A DNA stretch of 40,409 bases from NCBI GenBank assembly GCA_011620785.1, contig WOYM01000117.1:1-40409 (forward strand), given 5' to 3'. Positions 23,766 through 32,555 of the stretch are shown one piece after another (the first letter of the stretch is position 1; every line of letters begins with the position of its first letter). The position numbers and the translations under genes were made by a program. The notes under the pieces are model-generated. The model searched no databases and had not been told where the DNA came from. It worked only from the letters and a program-made list of their open reading frames with translations. This DNA comes from Methanothrix sp. GTDB taxonomy: Archaea > Halobacteriota > Methanosarcinia > Methanotrichales > Methanotrichaceae.

Positions 23766-24179
23766 TCAATCGGAAGTAAGCTCCCAGTTGCTGACTGCAT
23801 CTGGATTCTCCTTTACCTCCTTCAACCTCAGACGGGACTGCTCCTCATAGTACTTCTTATATTTCTCTTCTTTATCAGTGCTATTCCATTCAGCAATCTT
23901 CCTGTCCAGGGCCTCGAACATGTACTTTTCGACCGCTTTAACAGTCTCCAGGTCCCCCCTGAGCACCAGTATCTCTCTGTCCATCACTTCGCCGGTCATA
24001 TCCATCTTACCCGGCCGCAATACAGGCTCGACATCGAACATCTCCACCAGCTCGCGTATAACGGTAACCGGCATGCTCAAGGGTATAGCTAGATCATAAA
24101 GGCCTTCGAGATCTCCCCTATTCTCCCTGTTCTCTCTAATCTCTTTAGCATCATCATTTTCAATATTGGTAGAGTCCAT
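23766..24179 (-). CDS. hypothetical protein, possible small alpha/beta (ACT/NIL-like) domain plus charged helix
   Basis: 137 residues when started at ATG 24179 (GTG 24185 adds two). A charged N-terminus (IENDDAKEIRENRENRG) precedes a compact segment, YDLAIPLSMPVTVIRELVEMFDVEPVLR, then REILVLRGDLETVKAVEKYMFEAL. Its beta-alpha-beta-beta-alpha pattern recalls ACT/NIL domains. A lysine/glutamate-rich helix (KEEKYKKYYEEQSRLRLKEV) ends the protein. I do not recognise a named family, and the fold guess is by pattern only. It converges on queD across a 19-base gap, and no signal or membrane segment is seen. Confidence 0.6.
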   Translation of the reverse strand: MDSTNIENDDAKEIRENRENRGDLEGLYDLAIPLSMPVTVIRELVEMFDVEPVLRPGKMDMTGEVMDREILVLRGDLETVKAVEKYMFEALDRKIAEWNSTDKEEKYKKYYEEQSRLRLKEVKENPDAVSNWELTSD

Positions 24180-24419
24180 AAGCACCAGTACTTAATCAAT
24201 CTGCATCGATTTAAGGCTGTCGAAGAGCTGAAGATCTGCCCCACCCGCCATCGCTAAGCAGACGCCGCCTCTGCGGCTCTTATCGATCCGCAACCTCTCG
24301 CGGGCAGTCAAATCCGGCCTAGGTTCGCCGGACAACATTTATCCGGGCCCCCTTGAGGCGATCGGGAGCTCTGGCAGGGAAACAGTTATTAATGGGTCCA
24401 TCAATGCAGAGTGCGGACC

Positions 24420-24493
24420 GGGCCCGTAGCTTAGCCAGGTTGAGCGCACGGCTGATAACCGTGAGGTCACGCGTTCAAATCGCGTCGGGCCCA
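24420..24493 (+). tRNA. tRNA-Ile (anticodon GAU)
   Basis: A complete 74-nt cloverleaf: acceptor GGGCCCG (24420-24426) with CGGGCCC (24486-24492), discriminator A at 24493, anticodon stem CACGG/CCGTG with anticodon GAT at 24454-24456, and T-loop TTCAAAT. The gene has no intron and CCA is not encoded. A TATTAAT box A lies about 30 bases upstream (24387-24393) and a T-run follows. GAU reads AUC/AUU isoleucine codons. Confidence 0.97.
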
Positions 24494-24553
24494 TAATTTT
24501 TTGCATATCTCTGCTTTTGGCTACTGATGATTCAAAACGTTTATGAGGATAGA

Positions 24554-27355
24554 ATGGTCTTGTGGGCTCTGATGTCTAAGAGATCCGTAGGAAAGGGTGA
24601 TGATGGCAAAAAAACCGCCGCTGGCGTTCAGGAGGCCAAGCCGCAGGATTTGCCGCCTACCCCTTTGGAAAAGAAGGCAAAATCAAAAAGCGCAGCTGGC
24701 TTGTGGCAGAACAACGATATCCTGATTTACGCAGGATTGATTGTTGCCGCAGCAGTCTCGCTCTTTTTGCGCACCTATTACAATTGGAAATTAGTATTCA
24801 CAGATAACGGCGTCGTCTTCAGCAGCGAAACTGATGCATGGTACCACATGATGCTGGCCAGAGGAGTGGTGATCAACCATCAGAGGCTGTGGTTCGATCC
24901 AATGACCAACTTCCCCAATGGAACGACATTGCATTTCGGCCCATTTCACAGCTGGGCAATCGCCCTGGTCTCTGAAATACTGGGACTGGGCAACCCCAGC
25001 ATGCATCTGGTGGATACGGTTGGAGCCATTATGCCTGCCATTCTGGGAGCGCTTCTGGTCTTCCCCATCTACTTCATTGGAAAGGAGCTGGCAGGCAAGA
25101 GCTGTGGACTGATATCGGCATTGATCATCGCCGTCATTCCCGGCCAGGTATTCAGCCGCACCACATTGGGATTCACTGATCACCATGCGGCCGAGATCCT
25201 GCTCAGCACCATAGCCATGATGTTCCTGCTCATGGCCCTCCGCTCTGGAAGGCGCATGACCTTCGATTCCCTCAAAGATGACTGGTCAGAGTTCAAGAGC
25301 CCACTCATCTTCTCCGCCCTGTCAGGGCTTTTCTTGGGTCTGTACATCGATGCCTGGTCGTCCGGATTCCTATTTGTAGGCGTGATACTCTTCTTCGTCT
25401 TTTGGCAGAGCATCTTCGATCATATGAAGGGGAAGAGCATCGATTACCTGGGCATCATCGCGGCCATCGCCTTCATAGTGGCGATCATTCCCATTCTTCC
25501 CTTCGTCAAGCCTTACTACGGATTCAACCATTATTACTACAGTCTCTTCCAGCCGACCATCCTTCTCGTAGGCGCGGCAGCGGCGTTGGTCTTCGCCCTT
25601 CTATCCAGATATCTCAACCAGAAAGGCCTCAAGAGATACTATTATCCTGGATCGATCGCTGCTGCGACGCTGATCGGCACAGGCATACTCTATATCGCCA
25701 TCCCCCAGTTCACCCGTCCCCTGCTGGCGGGACTGTCCATCTTCCAGCAGAAGACAGGAGGAGCTGCTACCATCGGCGAGGCATCGCCATTATTCGCCAA
25801 TGTCAACAATGTTCTAACCTGGTTCCCAGGCATCGGCTGGATAGAAGGCATATTCTCCTTCCATACCAATAGCATGATCGCCCTTCTACTGACGACGTTC
25901 ACATTCGCCCTGGTGGCTCTTCTCCTGCTTGCATTCAGGAATATCTGGAGGCAGAGGCCTGTGGATATAGCGGTATTATCATGGTCCCTGATCATGCTGG
26001 TCATGGTCCTCGCACAGAACAGATTTGCCTATTACTATGGGGTTAATGTGGCGGTGCTAACGGCATTTCTGGTGGTATATATCCTCCAAAAGCTGGGCAT
26101 CGAGGATATGGACCTGGATATTGATAACCTGAAGGACCCCTCCAGGCTTGTAAGGTCAAACCTCAAGACAATTGCCGCTGCGATATTCATCTTCGCTTTG
26201 ATCATACTGCCCAGCATGAGCTGGAGCACAGTCTACGCTCGAGGCGCAAGCGGCCCGGAATCTGACTGGCTGACCTCCACCGCCTGGCTAAAGGACAATA
26301 CACCCAGCCCGGGAATGGAGCTCTATGAGAAGTACCAATACCCTGCCAGCGGCAAGTACGAGTATCCTGATTCTGCTTACGGCATCATGTCCTGGTGGGA
26401 TTACGGCCACCTGATAGAGGTCGTTGGCCACAGAATTCCCAATGCCAATCCCTTCCAGCAGGGAATAGGCAGCGTCACCCAGAACACGCCAGGATCATCT
26501 CCCTTCTTCCTGGCGGAAAACGAGAGCCAGGCGGAGAAGGTGCTGGCTGAGCTGGACCAGAATAGATCGAAGTATATGAATACCAAGTACGTCATGGTCG
26601 ATCAGCAGATGGCCACCGGAAAGTTCCATGCCATGGCCGCATGGAGCGGCATATCTAATTCGAATTATCTCGGCGGATTTCTGCAGGAACAAGGTGGAGA
26701 ATATGGCCAGTTCCAGATCTGGCGAGAGCCTTACTTTAAATCCATGACTGCGCGAATGTTCTTCTTCGATGGATCGGAGATGGCAGGAAATCAGGGGATA
26801 GGACTGTCCTATAAGGGGGTGGAGATAGAAGAGGGAGTGATAGTTCCCGTCCTCACCGAAGCGCCAAAGATAAGCAGCAACTTCACCGAACTGGAGGAGT
26901 TCGTCCGGACCAGCAAAGAGAAAGGATATATGGCAGAGATCGGTTCCACCAGCCCGGCAGTCTCCCCCGTACCCTTCGAGGCCCTGCAGCACTTCCGCCT
27001 GGTGCATGAGTCAGAGACGCCAGTCACCTCCAGCGGCCAGAAGTGGGTCAAGATATTCGAGAATGTGCCGGGTGCTGTGGTCAAAGGGAGTGCTCCGGCA
27101 GGAACCCCAGTTATGGCCTCCATAGACATCCAGACCAATCAGAACAGGATGTTCGAGTACAGACAATCAAATGTGAGCAATTCAGACGGCCAGTTTGTCC
27201 TGGTGCTGCCATATTCGACTGAAGGCCCTATATCCGGTGGGACGCAGTTTGACACCAAGGCGGGGGGGAACTACACATTATACGTAGGCGATGTCGTCTA
27301 CGGTCTGAGGGTCCCAGAGGAGTATGTTCTGGCAGGAGCGAGCATCAACATATGA
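24554..27355 (+). CDS. aglB: archaeal oligosaccharyltransferase (STT3/AglB)
   Basis: AglB moves a lipid-linked glycan onto Asn in N-x-S/T of exported proteins, acting on the outer face of the membrane. It has about 12-13 transmembrane helices in the first half. The first external loop is SETDAWYHMMLARG, with the DxD-like metal site, followed by GFTDHHAAE (catalytic acidic loop). The catalytic WWDYG lies in MSWWDYGHLIEVVGHRIPN, and a globular C-terminal domain runs to the end. Three in-frame ATGs are possible (24527, 24554, 24572). 24554 is chosen for the GAGGAT just before it, but the N-terminus is hydrophilic and variable in this family. It is followed by arfB with an ATGA overlap. Confidence 0.95.
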   Translation: MVLWALMSKRSVGKGDDGKKTAAGVQEAKPQDLPPTPLEKKAKSKSAAGLWQNNDILIYAGLIVAAAVSLFLRTYYNWKLVFTDNGVVFSSETDAWYHMMLARGVVINHQRLWFDPMTNFPNGTTLHFGPFHSWAIALVSEILGLGNPSMHLVDTVGAIMPAILGALLVFPIYFIGKELAGKSCGLISALIIAVIPGQVFSRTTLGFTDHHAAEILLSTIAMMFLLMALRSGRRMTFDSLKDDWSEFKSPLIFSALSGLFLGLYIDAWSSGFLFVGVILFFVFWQSIFDHMKGKSIDYLGIIAAIAFIVAIIPILPFVKPYYGFNHYYYSLFQPTILLVGAAAALVFALLSRYLNQKGLKRYYYPGSIAAATLIGTGILYIAIPQFTRPLLAGLSIFQQKTGGAATIGEASPLFANVNNVLTWFPGIGWIEGIFSFHTNSMIALLLTTFTFALVALLLLAFRNIWRQRPVDIAVLSWSLIMLVMVLAQNRFAYYYGVNVAVLTAFLVVYILQKLGIEDMDLDIDNLKDPSRLVRSNLKTIAAAIFIFALIILPSMSWSTVYARGASGPESDWLTSTAWLKDNTPSPGMELYEKYQYPASGKYEYPDSAYGIMSWWDYGHLIEVVGHRIPNANPFQQGIGSVTQNTPGSSPFFLAENESQAEKVLAELDQNRSKYMNTKYVMVDQQMATGKFHAMAAWSGISNSNYLGGFLQEQGGEYGQFQIWREPYFKSMTARMFFFDGSEMAGNQGIGLSYKGVEIEEGVIVPVLTEAPKISSNFTELEEFVRTSKEKGYMAEIGSTSPAVSPVPFEALQHFRLVHESETPVTSSGQKWVKIFENVPGAVVKGSAPAGTPVMASIDIQTNQNRMFEYRQSNVSNSDGQFVLVLPYSTEGPISGGTQFDTKAGGNYTLYVGDVVYGLRVPEEYVLAGASINI

Positions 27356-28071
27356 AGCTCTTGGAGGAGATGAGCTGGCCAGAGATCGAAGAGGGACTGA
27401 AGGTAACCAGAACGGTGATCCTGCCCGTGGGAGCGACCGAGGAGCATGGCCCTCATCTCCCCACGATCACCGATACCATCCAGGCCCTGGAGACGGCACG
27501 CACTGTTGCCCAGAAACGAGAGGTATTCCTGGCTCCGCCCATCCACTACGGGGTCTGTCGCAGCACCCGAGGCTTTCCCGGCACCATCACCGTGGGGCAT
27601 GATGCCCTGCGCTCATATGTGAAAGAGCTGCTGATATCATTTACAGATAGCGGATTCAAAAATATCCTGATCCTAACCGGCCATGCCGGGAGCCAGCATA
27701 TGTCCGCCCTAAAAGAGGCCTGCCAGATGGCATTGGAGGAACGCGAATTCAGGGTCAGCCTGGTATCTCTGTTTGATCTGATCGATCCTCAGGCAGCAGA
27801 GACGCCACATGACGGGCATGCCGGAGAGATAGAAACCTCGATGATGATGGTCATTCGCAAAGACCTGGTCAAGGGACTGCCAGAGGAGCATTTTCCCACA
27901 AGGCCCAGATTCCTGATAATGAGGGATGTCCGTCACCTTATGGGAAATGGGATCATGGGAAATCCCGCCCCAGCCACCGTAAAGAAGGGACAGAGCTTCC
28001 TGGCAATGGCAGCGGAAGGGCTCATAGAGGCTCTGGAGGAGCTGGAGTCCGACTGCTGGAAAGGGCGATAG
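27352..28071 (+). CDS. arfB: creatininase-family amidohydrolase, probable ArfB (formylamino-pyrimidine deformylase)
   Basis: A 239-residue metal hydrolase of the creatininase superfamily. It shows VILPVGATEEHGPHLPTITDTIQA (Glu/His/Asp metal ligands), APPIHYGVCRSTRGFPGTITV, ILILTGHAGSQHMSALKEA and the metal Glu in GHAGEIETSMMM. In methanogens this family includes ArfB, which removes formyl after the archaeal GTP cyclohydrolase III on the route to riboflavin and F420. Other creatininase relatives (mycofactocin or creatinine hydrolases) are less likely in a methanogen. Its ATG overlaps the aglB TGA as ATGA, joining a cofactor gene to the glycosylation gene. Confidence 0.85.
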   Translation: MKLLEEMSWPEIEEGLKVTRTVILPVGATEEHGPHLPTITDTIQALETARTVAQKREVFLAPPIHYGVCRSTRGFPGTITVGHDALRSYVKELLISFTDSGFKNILILTGHAGSQHMSALKEACQMALEEREFRVSLVSLFDLIDPQAAETPHDGHAGEIETSMMMVIRKDLVKGLPEEHFPTRPRFLIMRDVRHLMGNGIMGNPAPATVKKGQSFLAMAAEGLIEALEELESDCWKGR

Positions 28072-28122
28072 AATGGTGAGATAGGCCTCGATTTGGGGCA
28101 TTTCGACTGCGTCTATTGTTCC

Positions 28123-28142
28123 TTATTTTCCTTTTTATCTTT
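28123..28142 (+). terminator. T-rich terminator after arfB
   Basis: The stretch from 28123 is rich in T, including TTATTTTCC and CTTTTTATCTTT. This is the type of T-tract at which archaeal RNA polymerase stops without a hairpin. It lies about 50 bases after the arfB stop and upstream of the thermosome promoter. Confidence 0.5.
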
Positions 28143-28181
28143 AAGCTCGCAGCTGGAATGAGTTGCTCACCTATCGCAATA

Positions 28182-28200
28182 TTCATATAGAAGTTTAAAC
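28182..28200 (+). promoter_or_regulatory. thermosome promoter region (box A candidates)
   Basis: Two TATA-like elements, TTCATATAG (28182-28190) and the palindrome GTTTAAAC (28193-28200), lie 43-60 bases before the thermosome ATG. Initiation about 25 bases downstream would give a leader of about 20-30 nt, with GGAGGAG (28231-28237) as ribosome site. Chaperonin genes are normally heat-inducible in archaea; no specific heat-shock operator is recognised here. Confidence 0.5.
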
Positions 28201-28242
28201 ACTGGATATCACGCTTTGAACTAATTCAACGGAGGAGATTAA

Positions 28243-29880
28243 ATGGCAGCAGGACAACTGGGCGGACAGCCCATAATTATTCTTAAAGAAGGAAGCCAGA
28301 GAACTGCAGGTCGTGAGGCACAGAAGTCGAACATCATGGCTGCAAAGGCAGTCGCAGGTGCCGTAAGAACCACACTAGGCCCCAAGGGCATGGACAAGAT
28401 GATGGTCGATAACCTGGGAGATGTGGTAATAACCAATGACGGCGTCACCATTCTAAAGGAGATGGACATCGAGCATCCGGCAGCCAAGATGATGGTAGAG
28501 ATCGCCAAGACCCAGGATGCGGAGGTCGGAGACGGCACGACCACTGCCGTAGTCCTGGCAGGAGAGCTCCTCAAGCAGGCAGAAGGACTGTTGGACCAGG
28601 AGATTCATCCCACAGTCATCGCCGCGGGCTACAGGGCAGCAGCAGACAAAGCCATGGAGATCCTAAATAAGATTGCCGTCAGCGTCACTGTCAATGATGC
28701 CGATTTTCTCAAGAAGATCGCCATCACCTCCATGACGGGCAAGGGATCGGGTACCGCCAGAGAGGAGCTTGCCGCGCTGGCCGTGGAGGCGGTTAAGGCA
28801 GTGGTGGATGAGGACGGCTCTGTAGACACCGATAACATCACCGTGGAGAAGAAGGTAGGAGGAGGGATAACCGACTCCGAGCTGGTTCACGGAATGGTCA
28901 TCGACAAAGACAGGCTCCACCCCAATATGCCTAAGAAGGTAACCGGGGCCAAGATCGCCCTGCTCAATGCTGCCATCGAGATCGAGAAGACCGAGGTCGA
29001 TGCCAAGATAGAGATCACATCCCCAGATCAGCTTCAGGCCTTCCTGGATCAGGAAGAGAGCATGCTCAAGGGCATGGTGGACAACGTAATCAAGACCGGG
29101 GCCAATGTGGTATTCTGCCAGAAGGGCATCGATGATCTGGCCCAGCACTTCCTGGCCAAAGAGGGGATCTACACTGTCCGCCGGGTCAAGAAGAGCGACA
29201 TGGAGAAGCTGGCTCGCGCCACTGGCGGCAGGGTTGTCACCAGCATCCATGACCTGACGGAGAAGGATCTGGGAAGAGCAGGCCTGGTCGAAGAGAGAAA
29301 GATCGGCGACGAGAAGATGACCTTTGTCGAGGAATGCGAGAATCCCAAGTCGGTCTCCATCATCCTGAGAGGAGGCACTGAGCACGTAGTGGATGAGCTG
29401 AACAGAGCGATGGAGGATGCCCTGCGAGTGGTGGGGGTCGTAGTGGAGGACAAGATGCTCGTTCCCGGCGGCGGCGCTCCAGAGGTAGAGCTGGCGCTTC
29501 GTCTGAGGGAGTATGCAGCAACCGTCGGTGGCAGGGAGCAGCTGGCCATCGAGGCCTTCGCCACTTCCATGGAGGTCATACCCAAGACCCTGGCCGAGAA
29601 CGCCGGTCTGGACCAGATCGACTCTCTGGTTGCCCTGCGCAGCCAGCATGAGAAGGGTATCAAGGGCTCCGGCCTGGACATGGATACCGGGGTTCCTGTA
29701 GACATGATGAAGCTGGGTGTGGTCGAGCCCCTGCGGGTCAAGACCCAGGCCATCAACTCAGCTGCCGAGGCAGCGGTCATGATCCTCAGGATCGACGATG
29801 TGATCGCCTCCAAGGCTGGCGGACCGGGCGGCATGCCTGGCGGCATGCCCGGCGGCATGGGTGGAGAGGACTTCGAATAG
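28243..29880 (+). CDS. ths: thermosome subunit (group II chaperonin)
   Basis: A 545-residue group II chaperonin subunit. It shows NIMAAKAVAGAVRTTLGPKGMDKMMVDNLGDVVITNDGVTIL (ATP-binding equatorial domain), the catalytic GDGTTTAVVLAGELL near residue 95, the helical-protrusion apical domain in the middle, VPGGGAPEVELALRLREY near 407, and the C-terminal Gly/Met-rich tail (GGMPGGMPGGMGG) that projects into the cavity. It folds cytosolic proteins in eight-membered double rings. A strong GGAGGAG ribosome site precedes the ATG. Methanosarcinia usually have several paralogues; this is the only one in the window. Confidence 0.97.
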   Translation: MAAGQLGGQPIIILKEGSQRTAGREAQKSNIMAAKAVAGAVRTTLGPKGMDKMMVDNLGDVVITNDGVTILKEMDIEHPAAKMMVEIAKTQDAEVGDGTTTAVVLAGELLKQAEGLLDQEIHPTVIAAGYRAAADKAMEILNKIAVSVTVNDADFLKKIAITSMTGKGSGTAREELAALAVEAVKAVVDEDGSVDTDNITVEKKVGGGITDSELVHGMVIDKDRLHPNMPKKVTGAKIALLNAAIEIEKTEVDAKIEITSPDQLQAFLDQEESMLKGMVDNVIKTGANVVFCQKGIDDLAQHFLAKEGIYTVRRVKKSDMEKLARATGGRVVTSIHDLTEKDLGRAGLVEERKIGDEKMTFVEECENPKSVSIILRGGTEHVVDELNRAMEDALRVVGVVVEDKMLVPGGGAPEVELALRLREYAATVGGREQLAIEAFATSMEVIPKTLAENAGLDQIDSLVALRSQHEKGIKGSGLDMDTGVPVDMMKLGVVEPLRVKTQAINSAAEAAVMILRIDDVIASKAGGPGGMPGGMPGGMGGEDFE

Positions 29881-29897
29881 ACCTCTCCAATCATCTC

Positions 29898-29907
29898 TTT
29901 TTTTAAG
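29898..29907 (+). terminator. T-tract between the thermosome and purC genes
   Basis: Seven consecutive T (29898-29904) begin 18 bases after the thermosome stop, a plausible archaeal terminator. The same sequence reads TTTTTTTAAG, so it may also be the box A of purC, whose ATG lies 55-60 bases on. Confidence 0.4.
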
Positions 29908-29961
29908 TTTGCGAGACATAATAGCAAAAGTGTTATCTTCTTGCCAGGTTCATCTCCGGCA

Positions 29962-30876
29962 ATGGAACGCACGCTTCTATTGAAAGGCAAGGTCAAAGAG
30001 GCATACGACCTGGGAGACCGACTGGAGTTTCAATTCACTGACAATATCTCCGTCTTCGACAAGATAATTCCGAGCACCATTCCCTTCAAAGGCGAAACCC
30101 TCAGCAGGGAGGGGGTCTACTGGTTTGAGAGGGCACATGAAATGGGCATCAAGACCCACTTTTTGCAGTATCTGCCGCCGGCCGGTATGCTCTGCAAAAA
30201 GGTGGATATCCTTCCCACGAGCAGGATCACACCCCAATCCAGAAACTATCTGATTCCCCTGGAATGGATATGCCGCTGGTATGTGGCCGGATCCCTCTTC
30301 GACCGGGTAAAAGCCGGTGAGATAGCAGCTCAAGATCTAGGCTTTGCATCCGGGCATGTGGTGAGACCTGGAGAAGAGCTTCCTGAACCATTCCTGGAGG
30401 TCTCCACTAAGCTGGAGAAGACCGACCGACTCATTGCAAAGGAAGAGGCACTGCAGATATCCGGCCTCTCCCCTCAGGAGTACGAGGATGCCCGGGATAT
30501 CGTTCTCAAGATTGATGAGGATATCAACCATAGCGTCGCCAGTCGTGGCTTGATCCATGCAGACGGCAAAAAAGAGCTGGCCTTCGATATGGATCGACAG
30601 ATAATGATCGTCGATGTCTATGGAACCGCAGACGAGGACCGTTTCTGGGATAGGAAGCGCTACGATGAGGGAGAGCTCGTGGATCTCTCCAAAGAGTATG
30701 TGCGCCAGTACTACCGTCAGACGGGCTACAAGGACCGGCTCTATCAGGCCAGAGAAGAGGGAAAAGCGGAACCTGCTATACCCGCCCTTCCGAATGATGT
30801 GATTGGGGAGACAAGCCGGATCTACATCAAGCTGTTCGAGATGATCACAGGGGAAAAGTTCAAGGCCAAGGGATGA
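29962..30876 (+). CDS. purC: phosphoribosylaminoimidazole-succinocarboxamide (SAICAR) synthase
   Basis: PurC (EC 6.3.2.6) joins aspartate to CAIR in purine synthesis using ATP. Typical features are KGKVKEAYDLGDRLEFQFTDNISVFDKIIPSTIPFKGE at the N-terminus, PLEWICRWYVAGSLFDRV (substrate loop), FLEVSTKLEKTDRLIAKEEA and the LIHADGKKELAFDMDRQIMIVDVYGTADEDRFWD metal/ATP region. The length of about 304 residues fits the longer PurC type. The ATG at 29962 (MERTLLLKGK) is preferred to the TTG at 29941, although no strong ribosome site precedes either. Confidence 0.93.
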   Translation: MERTLLLKGKVKEAYDLGDRLEFQFTDNISVFDKIIPSTIPFKGETLSREGVYWFERAHEMGIKTHFLQYLPPAGMLCKKVDILPTSRITPQSRNYLIPLEWICRWYVAGSLFDRVKAGEIAAQDLGFASGHVVRPGEELPEPFLEVSTKLEKTDRLIAKEEALQISGLSPQEYEDARDIVLKIDEDINHSVASRGLIHADGKKELAFDMDRQIMIVDVYGTADEDRFWDRKRYDEGELVDLSKEYVRQYYRQTGYKDRLYQAREEGKAEPAIPALPNDVIGETSRIYIKLFEMITGEKFKAKG

Positions 30877-30935
30877 GGTTAAGGCTAATTTTGAATAAGT
30901 GAAAATTTAAAGGAAATTTATCAAGGGATGATGAT

Positions 30936-31901
30936 ATGAAGAGAATGCTATTGGTAATTCTGATACTTGCTGCCCTGGCCATATCCGGTTGTACCGAGAA
31001 CCAGGATAAGCCGGAAAAGAGCGTGGAAGACATAAAGGCTCTATCCCTGTCCGCGGCAGAGAACCTGACCAGCTACAGTCTCAAGAGCACAATATCCAAC
31101 ATCAGAACGCTCAATGACAGAGGAGAAAATGCCACTGCAGAGAACGCAACCATAATAGTAGAGAGTGCAGAGACAAAGGCCACTGTAAACCTTGCCGGCA
31201 AGCAAGCCCATGCCAGAGGCTCAACCACTATTGAGGTGGAGCATCGTTTATTGGAGAGGAACACCACCACCAATGAAGCAGATCTCTACCAAATGGGCAA
31301 CTCGACCTACATTAGGGATAATGGCAACTGGACCCATCTCCAGGATCCGATGACCGCAGAGGAGATCTGGAAAGATGGCAGAAATAACCAGATAAAGGCC
31401 ATGGCCGAGACCTTCAATCTCTCTTTGGCGGAATTGGCCGGCTCGGAGAACATAAACGGCACAGACGCCTATAAGCTGCGAATCATAAGCGGAGCGGCTG
31501 AGAGCGATGCCCTATATGAAACCGCTTTTAGCATGGCTGCCAATCTCGTCTCCTACCCCATGTTCATGCCCTCAGTCAACCGAACGGAGTTGAACGAGAC
31601 AGGAAGGATAGAGAAGACCATCTGGATCTCAAAGAACACCTATATCCCCGTCAAGTACGAGAGCAAGACGAGCTTTAAAATGACTCCAATAATCGTAGCT
31701 GGCCTTGACATGAACACCAGCCAGATGACCATGTTCAACGAATCGATTGAGCTGGGAACAGTCGAGGTCAGCTTGGAGTCGAGCGACATTTATTACGACT
31801 TCGACAAGCCAGTGACCATAACCCCACCGACTGAAGCTCTAGAGGCGGTCGTTGTTCGTCCGGTTTCGATCCAGCCAGAGAGTAGCCTGCAGTCGGAGTG
31901 A
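30936..31901 (+). CDS. sequon-rich surface lipoprotein, LolA/LppX-like outline
   Basis: A 321-residue exported lipoprotein. It has a signal helix (KRMLLVILILAALAISG) with a lipobox ending in Cys near residue 19 (ISGC), then a mostly beta-strand body with Tyr/Trp-marked strands (YQMGNSTYIRDNGNWTHL, YKLRIISG, IWISKNTYIPVKYES). This recalls LolA/LppX/DUF6612-type lipid-carrier barrels; the comparison is by shape only. I count twelve N-x-S/T sequons, an unusually high density, fitting modification by AglB. Box A AAATTTAAAG lies about 25-30 bases before the ATG, and GGGATGATG is the ribosome site. A winged-helix gene follows directly. Confidence 0.8.
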   Translation: MKRMLLVILILAALAISGCTENQDKPEKSVEDIKALSLSAAENLTSYSLKSTISNIRTLNDRGENATAENATIIVESAETKATVNLAGKQAHARGSTTIEVEHRLLERNTTTNEADLYQMGNSTYIRDNGNWTHLQDPMTAEEIWKDGRNNQIKAMAETFNLSLAELAGSENINGTDAYKLRIISGAAESDALYETAFSMAANLVSYPMFMPSVNRTELNETGRIEKTIWISKNTYIPVKYESKTSFKMTPIIVAGLDMNTSQMTMFNESIELGTVEVSLESSDIYYDFDKPVTITPPTEALEAVVVRPVSIQPESSLQSE

Positions 31902-31930
31902 GAAGGGCCGATAGACCGATAGCATCCAAT

Positions 31931-32386
31931 ATGAAGGATCCATTGCAGCGGCTTTTCCTCAGGGAAAAGCCCTCCCTCGCCATCCTGGCCTTAAGCGAGA
32001 TGGAGCCGGCCTATGCCGCCCAGATTGCCAAGCACATAGACTCCACCTTCCCCCATACCTCCAGCATCCTGGGCGAGCTGGAGGAGCACGGGCTGATAAG
32101 CTCTCGGCCAGAGGGCAGGGTCAGATTCCTGGTGCTGACCGACCGGGGAAGGCAGGTGGCAGGAGCATTGAGGGAGCTGTCCGATCTATTGCATAAGCCG
32201 GATGCTATGATGCAACGATTGGAGAGGCTAAAAGAACTGGCATCTGCGGCCGGTGGGTCAAAGGATTATCTCATCCTGGGGCCCCTGCGCAGAGATCTGG
32301 CTAAGCTGATGGCCCTTGAGGACCCTAAGCTGCGACAGGGAGCAGAAGAGCTTGACCGCAAGATCGTCGCTCTCCTGTCCGGATGA
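31931..32386 (+). CDS. winged-helix transcriptional regulator
   Basis: About 151 residues. The N-terminal half is a MarR/ArsR-like winged helix: FLREKPSLAILALSEMEPAYAAQIAKHIDSTFPHTSSILGELEEHGLISSRPEGRVRFLVLTDRGRQVAG covers helices 1-3 and the wing. The C-terminal half is helical (LERLKELAS, LRRDLAKLMALE) and may dimerise or sense a ligand. The ATG at 31931 is taken as the start; a GTG at 31898 overlapping the lipoprotein stop would add eleven residues. It could control the lipoprotein gene that precedes it. It is the last gene before the integrated element. Confidence 0.8.
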   Translation: MKDPLQRLFLREKPSLAILALSEMEPAYAAQIAKHIDSTFPHTSSILGELEEHGLISSRPEGRVRFLVLTDRGRQVAGALRELSDLLHKPDAMMQRLERLKELASAAGGSKDYLILGPLRRDLAKLMALEDPKLRQGAEELDRKIVALLSG

Positions 32387-32510
32387 CTAAATTCTGGTGA
32401 TTTATATAATTCAGAGAAGAGCCAAAAAATTGTCAAGCAAACCTGCCAGACGGGCCCAGCCGCCAGGATATGGCTTGGCCTTATATGCGCCGATCGGGAT
32501 TTTGCTCTAA

Positions 32511-32535
32511 TTTTACTGAGTAAAAGCTTTATAGG
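32511..32535 (+). promoter_or_regulatory. palindromic operator next to box A of the integrase module
   Basis: TTTTACTGAGTAAAA (32511-32525) is a perfect palindrome around a central G. It sits directly against a box A, CTTTATAG (about 32527-32534), which is about 25 bases before the ATG at 32556. A dimeric repressor bound here would block TBP/TFB, and the RHH-like product of the first gene is the obvious candidate. Confidence 0.6.
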
Positions 32536-32555
32536 ATAACGATTATTTTCTTAAC

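Noticed and set aside
24420..24493. tRNA-Ile as attachment site of the integrase-bearing element
   Set aside because: It is 8 kb from the element, between housekeeping genes, and no repeat of its 3' end was seen near 32-40 kb.
28663..29649. 328-residue open frame on the minus strand
   Set aside because: It lies antisense to the thermosome gene, has no ribosome site, and its composition is that of a mirrored GC-rich coding region.
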